From contig NZ_JNIF01000003.1 of assembly GCF_000702445.1 (NCBI RefSeq), forward strand, positions 4,030,001-4,094,000: a stretch of DNA of 64,000 bases. The letters run 5' to 3'. Below, in pieces: positions 1 to 8,223 of this stretch. The DNA comes from Bryobacter aggregatus MPL3 (lineage in GTDB: Bacteria; Acidobacteriota; Terriglobia; Bryobacterales; Bryobacteraceae). Both the position numbers and the translations under genes were made by a program. Every line of letters begins with the position of its first letter. Position 1 is the stretch's first letter. The notes under the pieces were generated by a model that was given only the letters and a program-made list of their open reading frames with translations, was not told where the DNA came from and ran no database searches.

Positions 1-598
1 CGCGCTCGCTGCCGGAACCACGCTCGAAAAGGTGCTTCACATTGCCGCTGAGATCCGCAAGGTCAGCGAGATTCCGATTGTTCTGTTCAGCTATCTGAAT
101 CCCGTGATCCGCTACGGTTTTGAGCGGCTGGCGAAACGCGCGGTGGAGTGCGGCGTCGACGGCTTTTTGCTGACGGACTTGAGTGTCGAGGAAGCTGCTG
201 GCTTTGTCGATGAGGCCAAGGCTGCGGGCCTGGATACGATCTTTCTTGTCGCGCCCACCAGCACGGACCGCCGCCTCGATCTAGTGGCGAAGTATTGCTC
301 CGGCTTTGTCTATGTGGTGTCGCGGACAGGTGTCACTGGCGAACAGTCGCAAGTCTCCGCCGCGGTGAAGCCGCTGGTGGAACGGTTGCGCCAGTTTACC
401 GATTTGCCGCTTGGTGTTGGCTTCGGAATCTCGACTGCCGCGCAAGCCGGTGAAGTGGGCGCAGTAGCCGACGGCGTTGTTGTGGGAAGTGTTTTGGTAC
501 GTGCGATTGAAGCGACTCCTGTTGCTGCACTGTCAGATACTATGGAGCGGATGGCGAGAGAGTTGAAAGAGGGCGCAAAGACGGGGCGTCTATCATGA
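1..598 (+). CDS. trpA: Tryptophan synthase alpha subunit, 5' end cut by window
   Basis: C-terminal 198 codons of TrpA, the lyase that cleaves indole-3-glycerol phosphate to indole and glyceraldehyde 3-phosphate within the alpha2beta2 tryptophan synthase complex. The reading frame is open to base 2, where ALAAGTTLEKVL matches the family's internal region, so roughly the first 70 residues (including the catalytic Glu and Asp expected near residues 50 and 60) lie outside the window. The phosphate-binding segments VGFGIS and DGVVVGS near the C-terminus are present. The stop overlaps the chorismate mutase start as ATGA, so the genes are translationally coupled in an aromatic amino-acid operon. Confidence 0.96.
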   Translation, partial: ALAAGTTLEKVLHIAAEIRKVSEIPIVLFSYLNPVIRYGFERLAKRAVECGVDGFLLTDLSVEEAAGFVDEAKAAGLDTIFLVAPTSTDRRLDLVAKYCSGFVYVVSRTGVTGEQSQVSAAVKPLVERLRQFTDLPLGVGFGISTAAQAGEVGAVADGVVVGSVLVRAIEATPVAALSDTMERMARELKEGAKTGRLS

Positions 599-873
599 GT
601 GACGCAAAGACCCAAGAGGTACTGCTCGAATGCCGTGGCCGCATCGACGCGCTTGACGAGAAGATCATTCTCCTGTTGAATGAACGGGCGGAAGTGGCTC
701 TGGAGATTGGACAAGCGAAAGCCAACGCAGGCTTGCCGGTTGTTGAACTGGGCCGTGAGCGCGTGGTCATCGATCGGATGGTTGGTAAGAGCACAGGTCC
801 TTTGGACCCCGATGCTGTCGAACGCATCTACACCGTGATCATGATGGAGATGAGACGGCTGCAGGAGCGATGA
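595..873 (+). CDS. aroQ: Chorismate mutase, AroQ type
   Basis: A 92-residue free-standing chorismate mutase that converts chorismate to prephenate in the cytoplasm. The helical AroQ fold is indicated by RIDALDEKIILLLNERAEVA (about residues 16-35), followed by the conserved basic position in IGQAKA and the C-terminal helix with IYTVIMMEMRRLQ. The length is normal for a monofunctional domain. It overlaps trpA upstream and the prephenate dehydrogenase downstream by 4 nt each (ATGA). The order trpA-aroQ-tyrA places the branch-point enzyme directly next to the tyrosine-branch dehydrogenase, as an unfused version of the bifunctional T-protein. Confidence 0.93.
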   Translation: MSDAKTQEVLLECRGRIDALDEKIILLLNERAEVALEIGQAKANAGLPVVELGRERVVIDRMVGKSTGPLDPDAVERIYTVIMMEMRRLQER

Positions 874-1673
874 ACACAGTCGCAATTGTCGGAACCGGAC
901 TGCTGGGTTCCAGCTTTGGTCTGGGGCTGAAGCGAGCTCGTCTCGCCGGACGCATTATTGGTGTGAGTTCGCCGGCAGTGGTGGCGAAAGCGCTCGCAGT
1001 GGGCGCGATCGATGAATCCATGCCTCTCGAAGAAGCTGTTGGACTCGCCGATCTGGTGCTGCTGGCGCAGCCGGTGCGCCGGATTTTGAAGACGCTCGCG
1101 CTGCTGGATCCGATTGTCAAAGAAGGCGCGCTGGTAACCGATGTCGGCAGCACGAAAGCGGAAATCTGTCAGGCGGCCGCCACCCATCTGCGGCGCGCGC
1201 GCTTTGTTGGCGGCCATCCAATGGCGGGCAGGGAAGTGCGTGGACCAGAGGGTGCATCGGCTGATCTGTTTGCTGGGCGGCCCTGGGTCTTGACGGGCAA
1301 TGAGCCGGAACTGGTTGCGCTTGTTGTTGCGCTCCATGGCAAACCGGTGTTTCTCGATGCGGCGGAACACGATCGCTTAGTCGCCTACAGTTCTCATCTG
1401 CCGCAATTGGTTTCGACGACCCTTGCCGCCTTGCTCGAGAACCAGGCGATTGCACAGGTGGCCGGCCCCGGAGTGCTCGACATGACGCGGCTCGCACTGT
1501 CGAGCCACGATCTGTGGCAGGACATTCTTTCGACGAATGCAGCGAACATTGATGCAGCGCTAAGCGCCATGATCGCGAGCCTCGAGCAGACGCGCGAGGC
1601 TTTGCAGCAGGGACGCGAAGAGGCGCTGTTCTTGCGCGCGAACCGCGTCGCGTCAGCGTTGCGGACTCAGTAG
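870..1673 (+). CDS. tyrA: Prephenate dehydrogenase
   Basis: A 267-residue NAD(P)-dependent oxidative decarboxylase of prephenate (or arogenate) toward tyrosine. The N-terminal Rossmann motif VGTGLLGSSFGLGL is at residues 7-20. TDVGSTK, GGHPMAG and the SSHLPQL helix carry the conserved residues of the TyrA family. The size equals the core catalytic and dimerisation domains, with no ACT domain visible, so tyrosine feedback control by an ACT domain is not expected. It is the last gene of the operon; a 158-bp spacer without an obvious terminator follows, then a gene on the opposite strand. Confidence 0.93.
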   Translation: MNTVAIVGTGLLGSSFGLGLKRARLAGRIIGVSSPAVVAKALAVGAIDESMPLEEAVGLADLVLLAQPVRRILKTLALLDPIVKEGALVTDVGSTKAEICQAAATHLRRARFVGGHPMAGREVRGPEGASADLFAGRPWVLTGNEPELVALVVALHGKPVFLDAAEHDRLVAYSSHLPQLVSTTLAALLENQAIAQVAGPGVLDMTRLALSSHDLWQDILSTNAANIDAALSAMIASLEQTREALQQGREEALFLRANRVASALRTQ

Positions 1674-1831
1674 CGCACCGCGTTCTTCCTCTACACGAGC
1701 GGTCCTTCAACGCTGGGTCGCAGATTCCGATGGCGCGAAAATAGTTCTTAACCTGATTCAGGCTTGGGCCATTTGCGCCACCTTCAATTCACAACAGGAA
1801 CATGGAAAACTGTTTTGAGTCATCTCGCATC

Positions 1832-3076
1832 CTAATACGGAATCGCGACTGCCCGGTCGTCCTTCGGGTCTGCCCAGCGATCGTTCGGAATCACGGGCGC
1901 CCAGCCCGGACGCGCCGGGTCCTGATCATACGGATAGCTGCCCAAGCGTAAGAACTCTTCGCGATACTGCGCGAGCTTGTCTCGATCGATCGTCACGCCG
2001 AGGCCGGGCGTCGTGGGCACGCGAATTGCGCCGTCCTCATAAGGCAGCAAGCCACCCGTGATGATGTCGTCCGTGAGGTGGTGGTAGTGAGCATCGGCGG
2101 CGAAGGACAGGTTTGGAATCACTGCGCCCAGATGCAGCATCGTTGCGAGCTGGATGCCGAGTTCGCCCGAGGAGTGCACTGCGACGCCAGTCTGGAAAGT
2201 CTCGCAAATGCCGGCGGCCTTGATGCATTGCCGGATGCCACCCCAGAAGGTGGTGTCGAGCAGAACGACATCGACGGCGGTGGAAAGCGTGTTTGCGGCA
2301 AGCTGCTCGAAGTTCACGACGACGGTATTGGTGGCTAGTGGCACGCGGACCATCTCCCGGGTGCGCCGCATGCCGTTGAGTCCGTAGACGGGATCTTCGA
2401 GATAGTCGTTCTTCAGATCTTCAATCGCCTGGCCAAAGCGGATGGCCTGCTCGGTGGACCAGGAGGCGTTCGGATCAAAGCGATAGCTGTCCCCAGGCAG
2501 GGCCGCGGCGATGGCGCGATAGACTTCCAACTCATAGTCCGGATGGAAGACGCCGCCCTTCAGTTTGTGGCTGCGAAAGCCGTACTTTGCTTTGGAGTCG
2601 AGCATCTGTTGGACGAGTTGGTCGATGGTTCGCGCTTCGCCGGCGCCGGTCTTGGGGTTGGTGTAGCGAAAGAAACCGTAGCTTGCGAAATGCACGCGGT
2701 CGCGCAATCGCCCACCGAGGATCTCCGACACGGGAACGCCCCAGGCCTGTCCGATAATGTCGAGACAGGCGAACTCGAGTGCTGCAAGAATCTGGGTTCG
2801 ATTGTTATAGAGAGAGGCTGTGGGGTTCGCGATGCGGAAGCGCATCTCCTCAATGCGCGCCGGATCATGCCCGACCAGATAGGCCTTCATCGCGCGAAAG
2901 ACAGCCTCGGCCGATTCGCCCCCGCCGCCCATCTCACCGAGCCCGATCAACCCATTGTCTGTTTCCACCTCGACGATGGTCCGTACAAAACGCCCCCAAT
3001 GGCAGCCGTTGGCATGGCGCAAGGGCGCCTGGAGCGGAACCGATACCGTGGTGGCTCGGATGTCGATAATCTTCAT
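1832..3076 (-). CDS. Enolase-superfamily glucarate dehydratase-like protein
   Basis: A 414-residue member of the mandelate racemase/glucarate dehydratase branch of the enolase superfamily, which abstracts the proton alpha to a carboxylate on sugar acids with Mg2+. I chose the ATG at 3076, preceded by an AGAGAGG ribosome site; the longer frame would run into the divergent ArsR gene. The lysine motif HKLKGG, the metal ligands in FDPN and YLEDP, and the catalytic HSSGELG near residue 330 are all visible. The substrate is not certain: glucarate or a related acid sugar is an inference from the HSSGELG subgroup signature. It is divergent from the ArsR regulator with 40 bp between starts. Confidence 0.85.
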   Translation of the reverse strand: MKIIDIRATTVSVPLQAPLRHANGCHWGRFVRTIVEVETDNGLIGLGEMGGGGESAEAVFRAMKAYLVGHDPARIEEMRFRIANPTASLYNNRTQILAALEFACLDIIGQAWGVPVSEILGGRLRDRVHFASYGFFRYTNPKTGAGEARTIDQLVQQMLDSKAKYGFRSHKLKGGVFHPDYELEVYRAIAAALPGDSYRFDPNASWSTEQAIRFGQAIEDLKNDYLEDPVYGLNGMRRTREMVRVPLATNTVVVNFEQLAANTLSTAVDVVLLDTTFWGGIRQCIKAAGICETFQTGVAVHSSGELGIQLATMLHLGAVIPNLSFAADAHYHHLTDDIITGGLLPYEDGAIRVPTTPGLGVTIDRDKLAQYREEFLRLGSYPYDQDPARPGWAPVIPNDRWADPKDDRAVAIPY

Positions 3077-3116
3077 CCTCTCTATTCTTCCAGTACTTCC
3101 TGATCCAAAATAGAGC

Positions 3117-3395
3117 GTGACCCATTTGTCGCGCCGCCAAGTGCATCTCATCTCGAAAGCGATTGCCGACCCACGCCGCTTCGAGATTTTGCAGCACATT
3201 GCTGCGGGCAAAAGCTGCACGGCCTGTACGGACCTGCGCGCCGCGTTTCCGATCAGCGCACCCACGCTTTCCCATCACCTCAAAGAGCTGGAAAGCGCTG
3301 GCCTGATCGAATCGAGCAAGCAAGGAAAGTTTGTCAGCGCACGTTTTCTGCGCGACACCTGGAAGGCCTACCTCAAAGATCTACGACAGCTTTGA
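3117..3395 (+). CDS. ArsR-family winged-helix regulator
   Basis: A 92-residue DNA-binding protein of ArsR/SmtB type, starting with GTG. The recognition region [24 protein letters not shown] (about residues 48-71) is classic for this fold. A CTAC pair sits near residues 35-38, but no complete ArsR metal site is evident, so the signal may be organic rather than a metal. The gene lies between a divergent enolase and a co-oriented SDR whose leader contains a perfect palindrome, so it probably represses the SDR and perhaps itself. Confidence 0.88.
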   Translation: MTHLSRRQVHLISKAIADPRRFEILQHIAAGKSCTACTDLRAAFPISAPTLSHHLKELESAGLIESSKQGKFVSARFLRDTWKAYLKDLRQL

Positions 3396-3420
3396 ATCCT
3401 TCGTTCCCGATCTTCATCAA

Positions 3421-3436
3421 TTAGACAGTTGTCTAA
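3421..3436. promoter_or_regulatory. Palindromic operator upstream of SDR gene
   Basis: TTAGACAGTTGTCTAA: two perfect 7-bp arms (TTAGACA/TGTCTAA) around a 2-bp centre, 18 bp before the SDR start and just upstream of its ribosome site GAAGGAGAT. Its size and position fit an operator for the ArsR protein encoded immediately upstream. Binding is inferred, not shown. Confidence 0.6.
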
Positions 3437-3454
3437 GTGTAGAAGGAGATTGCA

Positions 3455-4204
3455 ATGAGCGAGTTAACAGGAAAAGTAGCAGTTGTCACCGGAGCTTCCA
3501 AAGGAATTGGAGCTTCGATTGCTGAGCATCTGGCTGCCGAAGGTGTATCTGTGGTGGTGAATTACGCATCGAGCAAGAAGGGCGCGGATGCTGTTGTGCA
3601 GAAGATTACAGACAAGGGCGGTAAAGCGATCGCGGTGCAAGCCGACGTCTCGAAAGCTGCCGACATTGGGCGTTTGTTCGCCGAGACGAAGAAGGCCTAC
3701 GGCAAGCTCGACATCCTGGTCAACAACGCGGGCATCTATGAGTTTGCGCCGCTCGAGTCCATCACGCCCGAGCACTTCCACAAGCAGTTTGATCTCAATG
3801 TACTGGGTCTTTTGTTGACCACGCAAGAAGCCGTGAAATGGATCGGAGATGAGGGCGGCGCCATTATCAACGTCAGTTCTGTTGCTGGTCCGATGCCGCT
3901 TGCCGGAGCCTCAACCTATAGCGCTACCAAAGCAGCAGTCGATGCGATTACCGTTTCGCTGTCGCAAGAGCTTGGGCCAAAGAAGATCCGCGTGAACTCA
4001 GTGAACCCAGGCATGGTGGAAACCGAAGGACTGCACACCATTGGTTTTGCAGAAAGCGACTTCCGCAAAAATCTTGAGAAGATAACGCCGCTTGGCCGGA
4101 TCGCGCAGCCGGAAGACATTGCTCGCGTGGTGACTTTCCTTGCTTCGGGCGTTGGCTTTGTGAGCGGGCAGACTCTGATTGTCAATGGGGGCCAGCGGCA
4201 GTAA
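3455..4204 (+). CDS. Short-chain dehydrogenase/reductase, classical SDR
   Basis: A 249-residue NAD(P)(H)-dependent oxidoreductase, FabG-like in length and motifs. The TGASKGIG nucleotide loop (13-20), NNAG (about 89-92), the catalytic Ser in INVSS, and YSATK (about 155-159) are all present, so it should be active. The start has a strong ribosome site. The palindrome at 3421-3436 suggests control by the ArsR gene upstream. The substrate cannot be told from sequence. Its 3' end overlaps the convergent GNAT gene by 23 bp. Confidence 0.93.
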   Translation: MSELTGKVAVVTGASKGIGASIAEHLAAEGVSVVVNYASSKKGADAVVQKITDKGGKAIAVQADVSKAADIGRLFAETKKAYGKLDILVNNAGIYEFAPLESITPEHFHKQFDLNVLGLLLTTQEAVKWIGDEGGAIINVSSVAGPMPLAGASTYSATKAAVDAITVSLSQELGPKKIRVNSVNPGMVETEGLHTIGFAESDFRKNLEKITPLGRIAQPEDIARVVTFLASGVGFVSGQTLIVNGGQRQ

Positions 4205-4682
4205 CCGCCTCGGAAAGGTCGAGGTCCATGTGGACGTCGGCTCTCTCGTAGGGCGATGGTGGAACCTTCTCTGGCGGCGTGTGGCGGAAGCCAAACGATT
4301 CGTAGAGGCGGATGGCGCTCAGCAGTTTGCGGTTCGAACCCAACTCGAGCGCTGTTGCACCCAGTTGCTTTGCGCATTCGATCGTGCGGGCCATCAGCTT
4401 CTTGCCGATTCCCTGACCGCGCAGCTGTTCTGCCACCGCCATCTTGGCAACTTCAAAAACGCCTGGCGACAGCGGAATCAAGGCGCAGCACCCCACCGGA
4501 ACGCCGTCAGCAAAGGCCATCAGGATCTTGCCGCCGTGCTCGAGGATTTCGCCGACCGGATTATCAAGCACCTGTCTGTCTGGCTCTTCGAGTGTGAAGT
4601 ACTTTGTGATCCAGGCTTCGTTGAGAGCGCGGAAAGCACCGGCGTCTTGAGCTTCGAATTCGCGGATGTAAAGATGACTCAT
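4182..4682 (-). CDS. GNAT family N-acetyltransferase
   Basis: A 166-residue acetyl-CoA-dependent acetyltransferase. RGQGIGKKLM (about residues 96-105) is the conserved acetyl-CoA pyrophosphate-binding motif, preceded by the beta-strand EVAKMAV and followed by ALELGSNRKLLSAIRLYESFGF, typical of the C-terminal half of GNAT proteins. The acceptor is unknown. It is divergent from the LysR gene; a copy of the LysR half-site (ATCTGGTT) overlaps this gene's start codon, so the LysR protein may control it. Confidence 0.9.
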   Translation of the reverse strand: MSHLYIREFEAQDAGAFRALNEAWITKYFTLEEPDRQVLDNPVGEILEHGGKILMAFADGVPVGCCALIPLSPGVFEVAKMAVAEQLRGQGIGKKLMARTIECAKQLGATALELGSNRKLLSAIRLYESFGFRHTPPEKVPPSPYERADVHMDLDLSEAVTAAGPH

Positions 4683-4773
4683 CTGGTTTTCGTTCGCCTT
4701 TATTCAAAAGTGTAGAGGACAAAGAACAAGACGTCCAATATCTGGTTCGTTAGAATCAAGAGCAACCAGATAT
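4681..4773. promoter_or_regulatory. LysR-type operator region with three half-sites
   Basis: The divergent GNAT-LysR spacer holds a perfect 10-bp inverted repeat, ATATCTGGTT at 4738-4747 and AACCAGATAT at 4764-4773, separated by 16 bp. The right arm covers the first two bases of the lysR start codon. A third copy of the half-site, ATCTGGTT, lies at 4681-4688 over the GNAT start codon. TAGAAT at 4751-4756 could be a -10 box for lysR. The arrangement fits autoregulation and control of the divergent gene. Confidence 0.6.
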
Positions 4774-5716
4774 GGAACGGGACCTGGAACTACGGCACTT
4801 GCGCTACTTCGTGGCGGTGGCAGAGGAGTTGCATTTTGGACGGGCGGCACTGCGTCTCCATTTGGCGCAACCGCCGCTGTCGCAGCAGATCCGCAAGCTC
4901 GAATCGATTCTGGGCCACCCCCTGTTTGTCCGCACTTCCCGCGCGGTGCGGCTAACCAGTGCGGGAGAAGTGTTTCTCGAACGGGCCCGCCGTACGCTGC
5001 GGAATGTCGAAGAAGACATCGAAGAGACGCGTATCGTGAGTCGAGGACAAGTGGGTTTCCTGCGGGTTGGCTTCATCGGGTCCTCGATGCTCACCCCGTT
5101 GCCGGCCATGCTTGGCCTCTACCGGCGCGAGTTTCCGATGGTGCAGATGCAGCTTTCGGAAAGCTACACCTCGGACATGACACAGCGGCTGCTGAAGGGC
5201 GTCATCGACGCCGCGATCCTGCGCGATAGTGACCCGCAAGAAGGGATGCGGACGGAGAAGCTATTGTCCGAACCCTTCGTCGCCGTGCTGCCCTTGCAGC
5301 ATCGTCTTGCGAGCCGCAAATCGCTCTCGGCCGCTGATCTGCGCGAGGAGCCTTTTGTTTTCTTCCCGCCGAATGCGGGCCGCATCGCTTATCAGAAACC
5401 GATCTCGCTTTGTGAAGCGCATGGCTTCCGGCCGCGCATCGTACAAGAGGCGCCGCAATGGCTGACGGTATTGCGCCTGGTGGGTGCCGAACTGGGCGTG
5501 ACGATCGCTCCGGCTTGCGTTGCCGCGATCGCCGGCCCCGAAGTGATCTGTCTGCCGCTGCGTGGCGCCAATGTCACGAGTGACATCGAACTGGCCCTGC
5601 GCAGTACAGAGGACCGGGCGATCGTCCATTCGTTTGCCGCCATTGCTCGCGACTTTTTCAAGCGAAAAGATTCTGCAAGAAATGTGACGAAGCGGAGAAA
5701 CTTCTTGGCGCCCTGA
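4772..5716 (+). CDS. LysR-family transcriptional regulator
   Basis: A 314-residue LTTR. The N-terminal winged helix (residues 5-65) contains LRYFVAVAEELHFGRAALRLHLAQPPLSQQIRKLE split over the usual helix-turn-helix, then LFVRTSRAVRLTSAGEVFL. The rest is the periplasmic-binding-protein-like effector domain, with VGFIGSSMLTPLPAMLGLYR at its start. The BenM/CatM-like subgroup is suggested by HFGRAA and LAQPPLSQQI. The effector is unknown. The gene is divergent from the GNAT gene, and its start codon lies inside an inverted repeat. Confidence 0.93.
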   Translation: MERDLELRHLRYFVAVAEELHFGRAALRLHLAQPPLSQQIRKLESILGHPLFVRTSRAVRLTSAGEVFLERARRTLRNVEEDIEETRIVSRGQVGFLRVGFIGSSMLTPLPAMLGLYRREFPMVQMQLSESYTSDMTQRLLKGVIDAAILRDSDPQEGMRTEKLLSEPFVAVLPLQHRLASRKSLSAADLREEPFVFFPPNAGRIAYQKPISLCEAHGFRPRIVQEAPQWLTVLRLVGAELGVTIAPACVAAIAGPEVICLPLRGANVTSDIELALRSTEDRAIVHSFAAIARDFFKRKDSARNVTKRRNFLAP

Positions 5717-5745
5717 ACGTACTCCTTCTGAGGCCCGTTCATCAC

Positions 5746-8208
5746 ATGCAATCTTTTCTCCAAGACCTAAAGCACTCCCTAAGGATGTTCTGGAAGAGCA
5801 AGGGCTTTACCTTTGCCGCGGTTGCTGCTTTGGCGCTGGGAATTGGTTCCAACACCGCGATCTTTTCGGTGGTGAATGCGGTGCTGCTGAAGCCGCCGCC
5901 GTTTCCAGACTCCGATCGCATCATTCTGCTCGGCGTCTCTTCTCAGGAAGGGAAAAACACGGCTGGGTCTCCGGCGAAGTTCCTGCATTGGCGCGAACAG
6001 AAGGATGTGCTGGAGTCGGCCGCTGCGTTTCGCACCGGCGTGGTCAATCTCACTTCGGGCGAGGTTCCGGAGCAGTTGCGCTCGGCGCAGGTGAGTGGCG
6101 ATTATTTCAAGCTCTTTGGTGCGCAATTGGTGGCGGGCCGCAGCTTTTCGAAGGAAGAGGATTTGCCTAAGGGGGGCAATGTCGTCCTGATCACGGAAGG
6201 CCTGTGGGCGCGCCGTTTTGGTTCAGACCCTCAACTGGTGGGCAAGACGATCCAACTGGGTGGCGAAGCGCAAACCGTCATTGGCATTGTTTCGAAGAAC
6301 TTTAATTTCAGCGATCTCAGCAGCCGTGTGCCGGAGGTCTTCAGCCCCTTCCAATTCGATCCGAACAGTGTGGACCAGGGCCATTACTTCAGTGTCGGCG
6401 CGCGATTGCTGCCCGGAGTGTCGCTGGCCCAAGCCAACGCGCGATTGGAGGCCTCGACTGCTGTGTTCCGCCAGAAGTTTCCGATGGCGCTGCGAAACGA
6501 AAAGTTCTATGCCGACTCACTGCGGGAAGCACTCACTGCGAATGTACGCAGTTCGCTGCTGGTGCTGGTCTGCGCAGTGGGGATGGTCTTGCTGATTGCC
6601 TGCGCGAACATCGCGAACCTGATGCTGGCGCGGGCGATTGGGCGCAAGCGCGAGATCGCGATCCGCGCGGCGATTGGCGCCGGAAGAGGCCGCCTCATCC
6701 GCCAACTGCTCACCGAGAGCGTTCTGCTGGCGGCAGTGGGCGCGATCTTCGGATCGGTGCTGGGTCTCATTGGAATTCGCATGCTGCTCTCAGTCAATAC
6801 GGCGAACCTGCCTCGGATCGGAGTGGATGGCGCTCTGGTGGGGGCCGACTGGCGCGTGCTCACTTTTACCATCGGAATCACCCTGCTTACCGGCGTGCTG
6901 TTTGGACTGATTCCCGCCTTGCAATCTTCCCGCGCCGATTTGAGCACAACGCTGAAGGAAGGTGGCGGCCGCTCGGGCAGCAGCTTCCGGCAGAACAAGG
7001 CGCGTACTTTCCTGGTGGTGACCGAGGTGGCGCTGGCCGTGGTGCTGCTGGTGGGCTCTGCGCTGCTCATCCGCACTTCGCTTGCCTTGGGCGACGTCAA
7101 GCCTGGTTATGACGCGACGAATGTCCTCACCATGCGCATGTCGCTGTCGGGGCAACGTTTCGTCAAGACGCAGGCGGTCGAGCAATTGGTGCGTGATGGT
7201 CTCGATCGCCTGCGCGCGGTGCCCGGTGTGACGCTGGCCAGCGCCACCTGCTGTGTGCCGCTCGAAGGCGGCTATGGTTTGCCTTTCCTGATTGTGGGCC
7301 GTCCGCTCGACAAGGGGCCCTTTCATGGAGGAGGAAGCTGGAAGACGATCTCTCCCGGCTACTTTGACGTCTTCAAGATTCCGGTGGTGCGCGGGCGCAG
7401 CTTTGACGAGCGCGATACGGCGGCCGCCTTGCCGGTGGTGGTGATCAATCAGGCGATGGCCCGGCAGTTCTGGCCCAAGGGTGATCCGCTGGGCGAGACG
7501 ATCTGGATTGGCAAGGGCATCATGTCCGAGCTTGCCACCGAGCAGCCCCGCCAGATTGTCGGCATCATTGGCGACGTGCGCGATGGCGCACTGAATCAGA
7601 AGCCCGAGCCGGCGATGTATGTTCCCAATGCCCAGGTTCCCGATGCACTGAACGCGCTGAATGTACGTCTGACGCCGCTTGCCTGGGTGATGCGCACCAC
7701 GGGCGATCCGATCCGCGTGAGCCAAGCGGTGCAGGAGCAGCTTCGCCAGGCAAGCGGTCTGCCCATCTCCGATGTGCGGACGATGGATGAGGTGGTGTCG
7801 CGCTCGACCTCGCGGCAGCGCTTCAACATGTTGCTGATGACGATCTTCGGTTGTGCCGCGCTGTTGCTGGCGGCGATCGGCGTCTATGGCCTGATGGCTT
7901 ACAGCGTGCAACAGCGTACGCAGGAGATTGGCATCCGCATGGCGCTTGGCGCGGACACAGGCTCGGTGAGAAAGATGGTGGTGCTGCAGGGGATGCGCTT
8001 TGTGGGAATTGGAGTCATTCTTGGCACCGGGATTGCGCTGAGTCTCGCAAAGCTCATCGCAAACTTCCTCTATGGCGTAGAGCCTTACGATGTGATGGTC
8101 TTTAGCGTTGTGCCCACTCTTCTAGCGTTGACGGCCTTTATTGCCGTGCTGATTCCGGCAATGCGCGCCACGCGCATCGATCCTTTGCAGGCGCTTCGCA
8201 ACGAGTAG
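5746..8208 (+). CDS. ADOP-type ABC transporter permease (MacB/FtsX)
   Basis: An 820-residue inner-membrane permease with the doubled architecture typical of acidobacteria: a first transmembrane helix near residues 20-45, a periplasmic MacB core, an FtsX block near 275-410, then a second periplasmic domain and a second FtsX block near 690-815 ending in PAMRATRIDPLQALRNE. Both FtsX blocks have the conserved REIAIRAAIGAGRGRLIRQLL/QEIGIRMALGAD pattern. These proteins are thought to act as mechanotransmitters in efflux or lipoprotein handling together with an ABC ATPase. No ATPase gene is adjacent. The substrate is unknown. Confidence 0.93.
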   Translation: MQSFLQDLKHSLRMFWKSKGFTFAAVAALALGIGSNTAIFSVVNAVLLKPPPFPDSDRIILLGVSSQEGKNTAGSPAKFLHWREQKDVLESAAAFRTGVVNLTSGEVPEQLRSAQVSGDYFKLFGAQLVAGRSFSKEEDLPKGGNVVLITEGLWARRFGSDPQLVGKTIQLGGEAQTVIGIVSKNFNFSDLSSRVPEVFSPFQFDPNSVDQGHYFSVGARLLPGVSLAQANARLEASTAVFRQKFPMALRNEKFYADSLREALTANVRSSLLVLVCAVGMVLLIACANIANLMLARAIGRKREIAIRAAIGAGRGRLIRQLLTESVLLAAVGAIFGSVLGLIGIRMLLSVNTANLPRIGVDGALVGADWRVLTFTIGITLLTGVLFGLIPALQSSRADLSTTLKEGGGRSGSSFRQNKARTFLVVTEVALAVVLLVGSALLIRTSLALGDVKPGYDATNVLTMRMSLSGQRFVKTQAVEQLVRDGLDRLRAVPGVTLASATCCVPLEGGYGLPFLIVGRPLDKGPFHGGGSWKTISPGYFDVFKIPVVRGRSFDERDTAAALPVVVINQAMARQFWPKGDPLGETIWIGKGIMSELATEQPRQIVGIIGDVRDGALNQKPEPAMYVPNAQVPDALNALNVRLTPLAWVMRTTGDPIRVSQAVQEQLRQASGLPISDVRTMDEVVSRSTSRQRFNMLLMTIFGCAALLLAAIGVYGLMAYSVQQRTQEIGIRMALGADTGSVRKMVVLQGMRFVGIGVILGTGIALSLAKLIANFLYGVEPYDVMVFSVVPTLLALTAFIAVLIPAMRATRIDPLQALRNE

Positions 8209-8223
8209 GTACAATCGCGGGGG

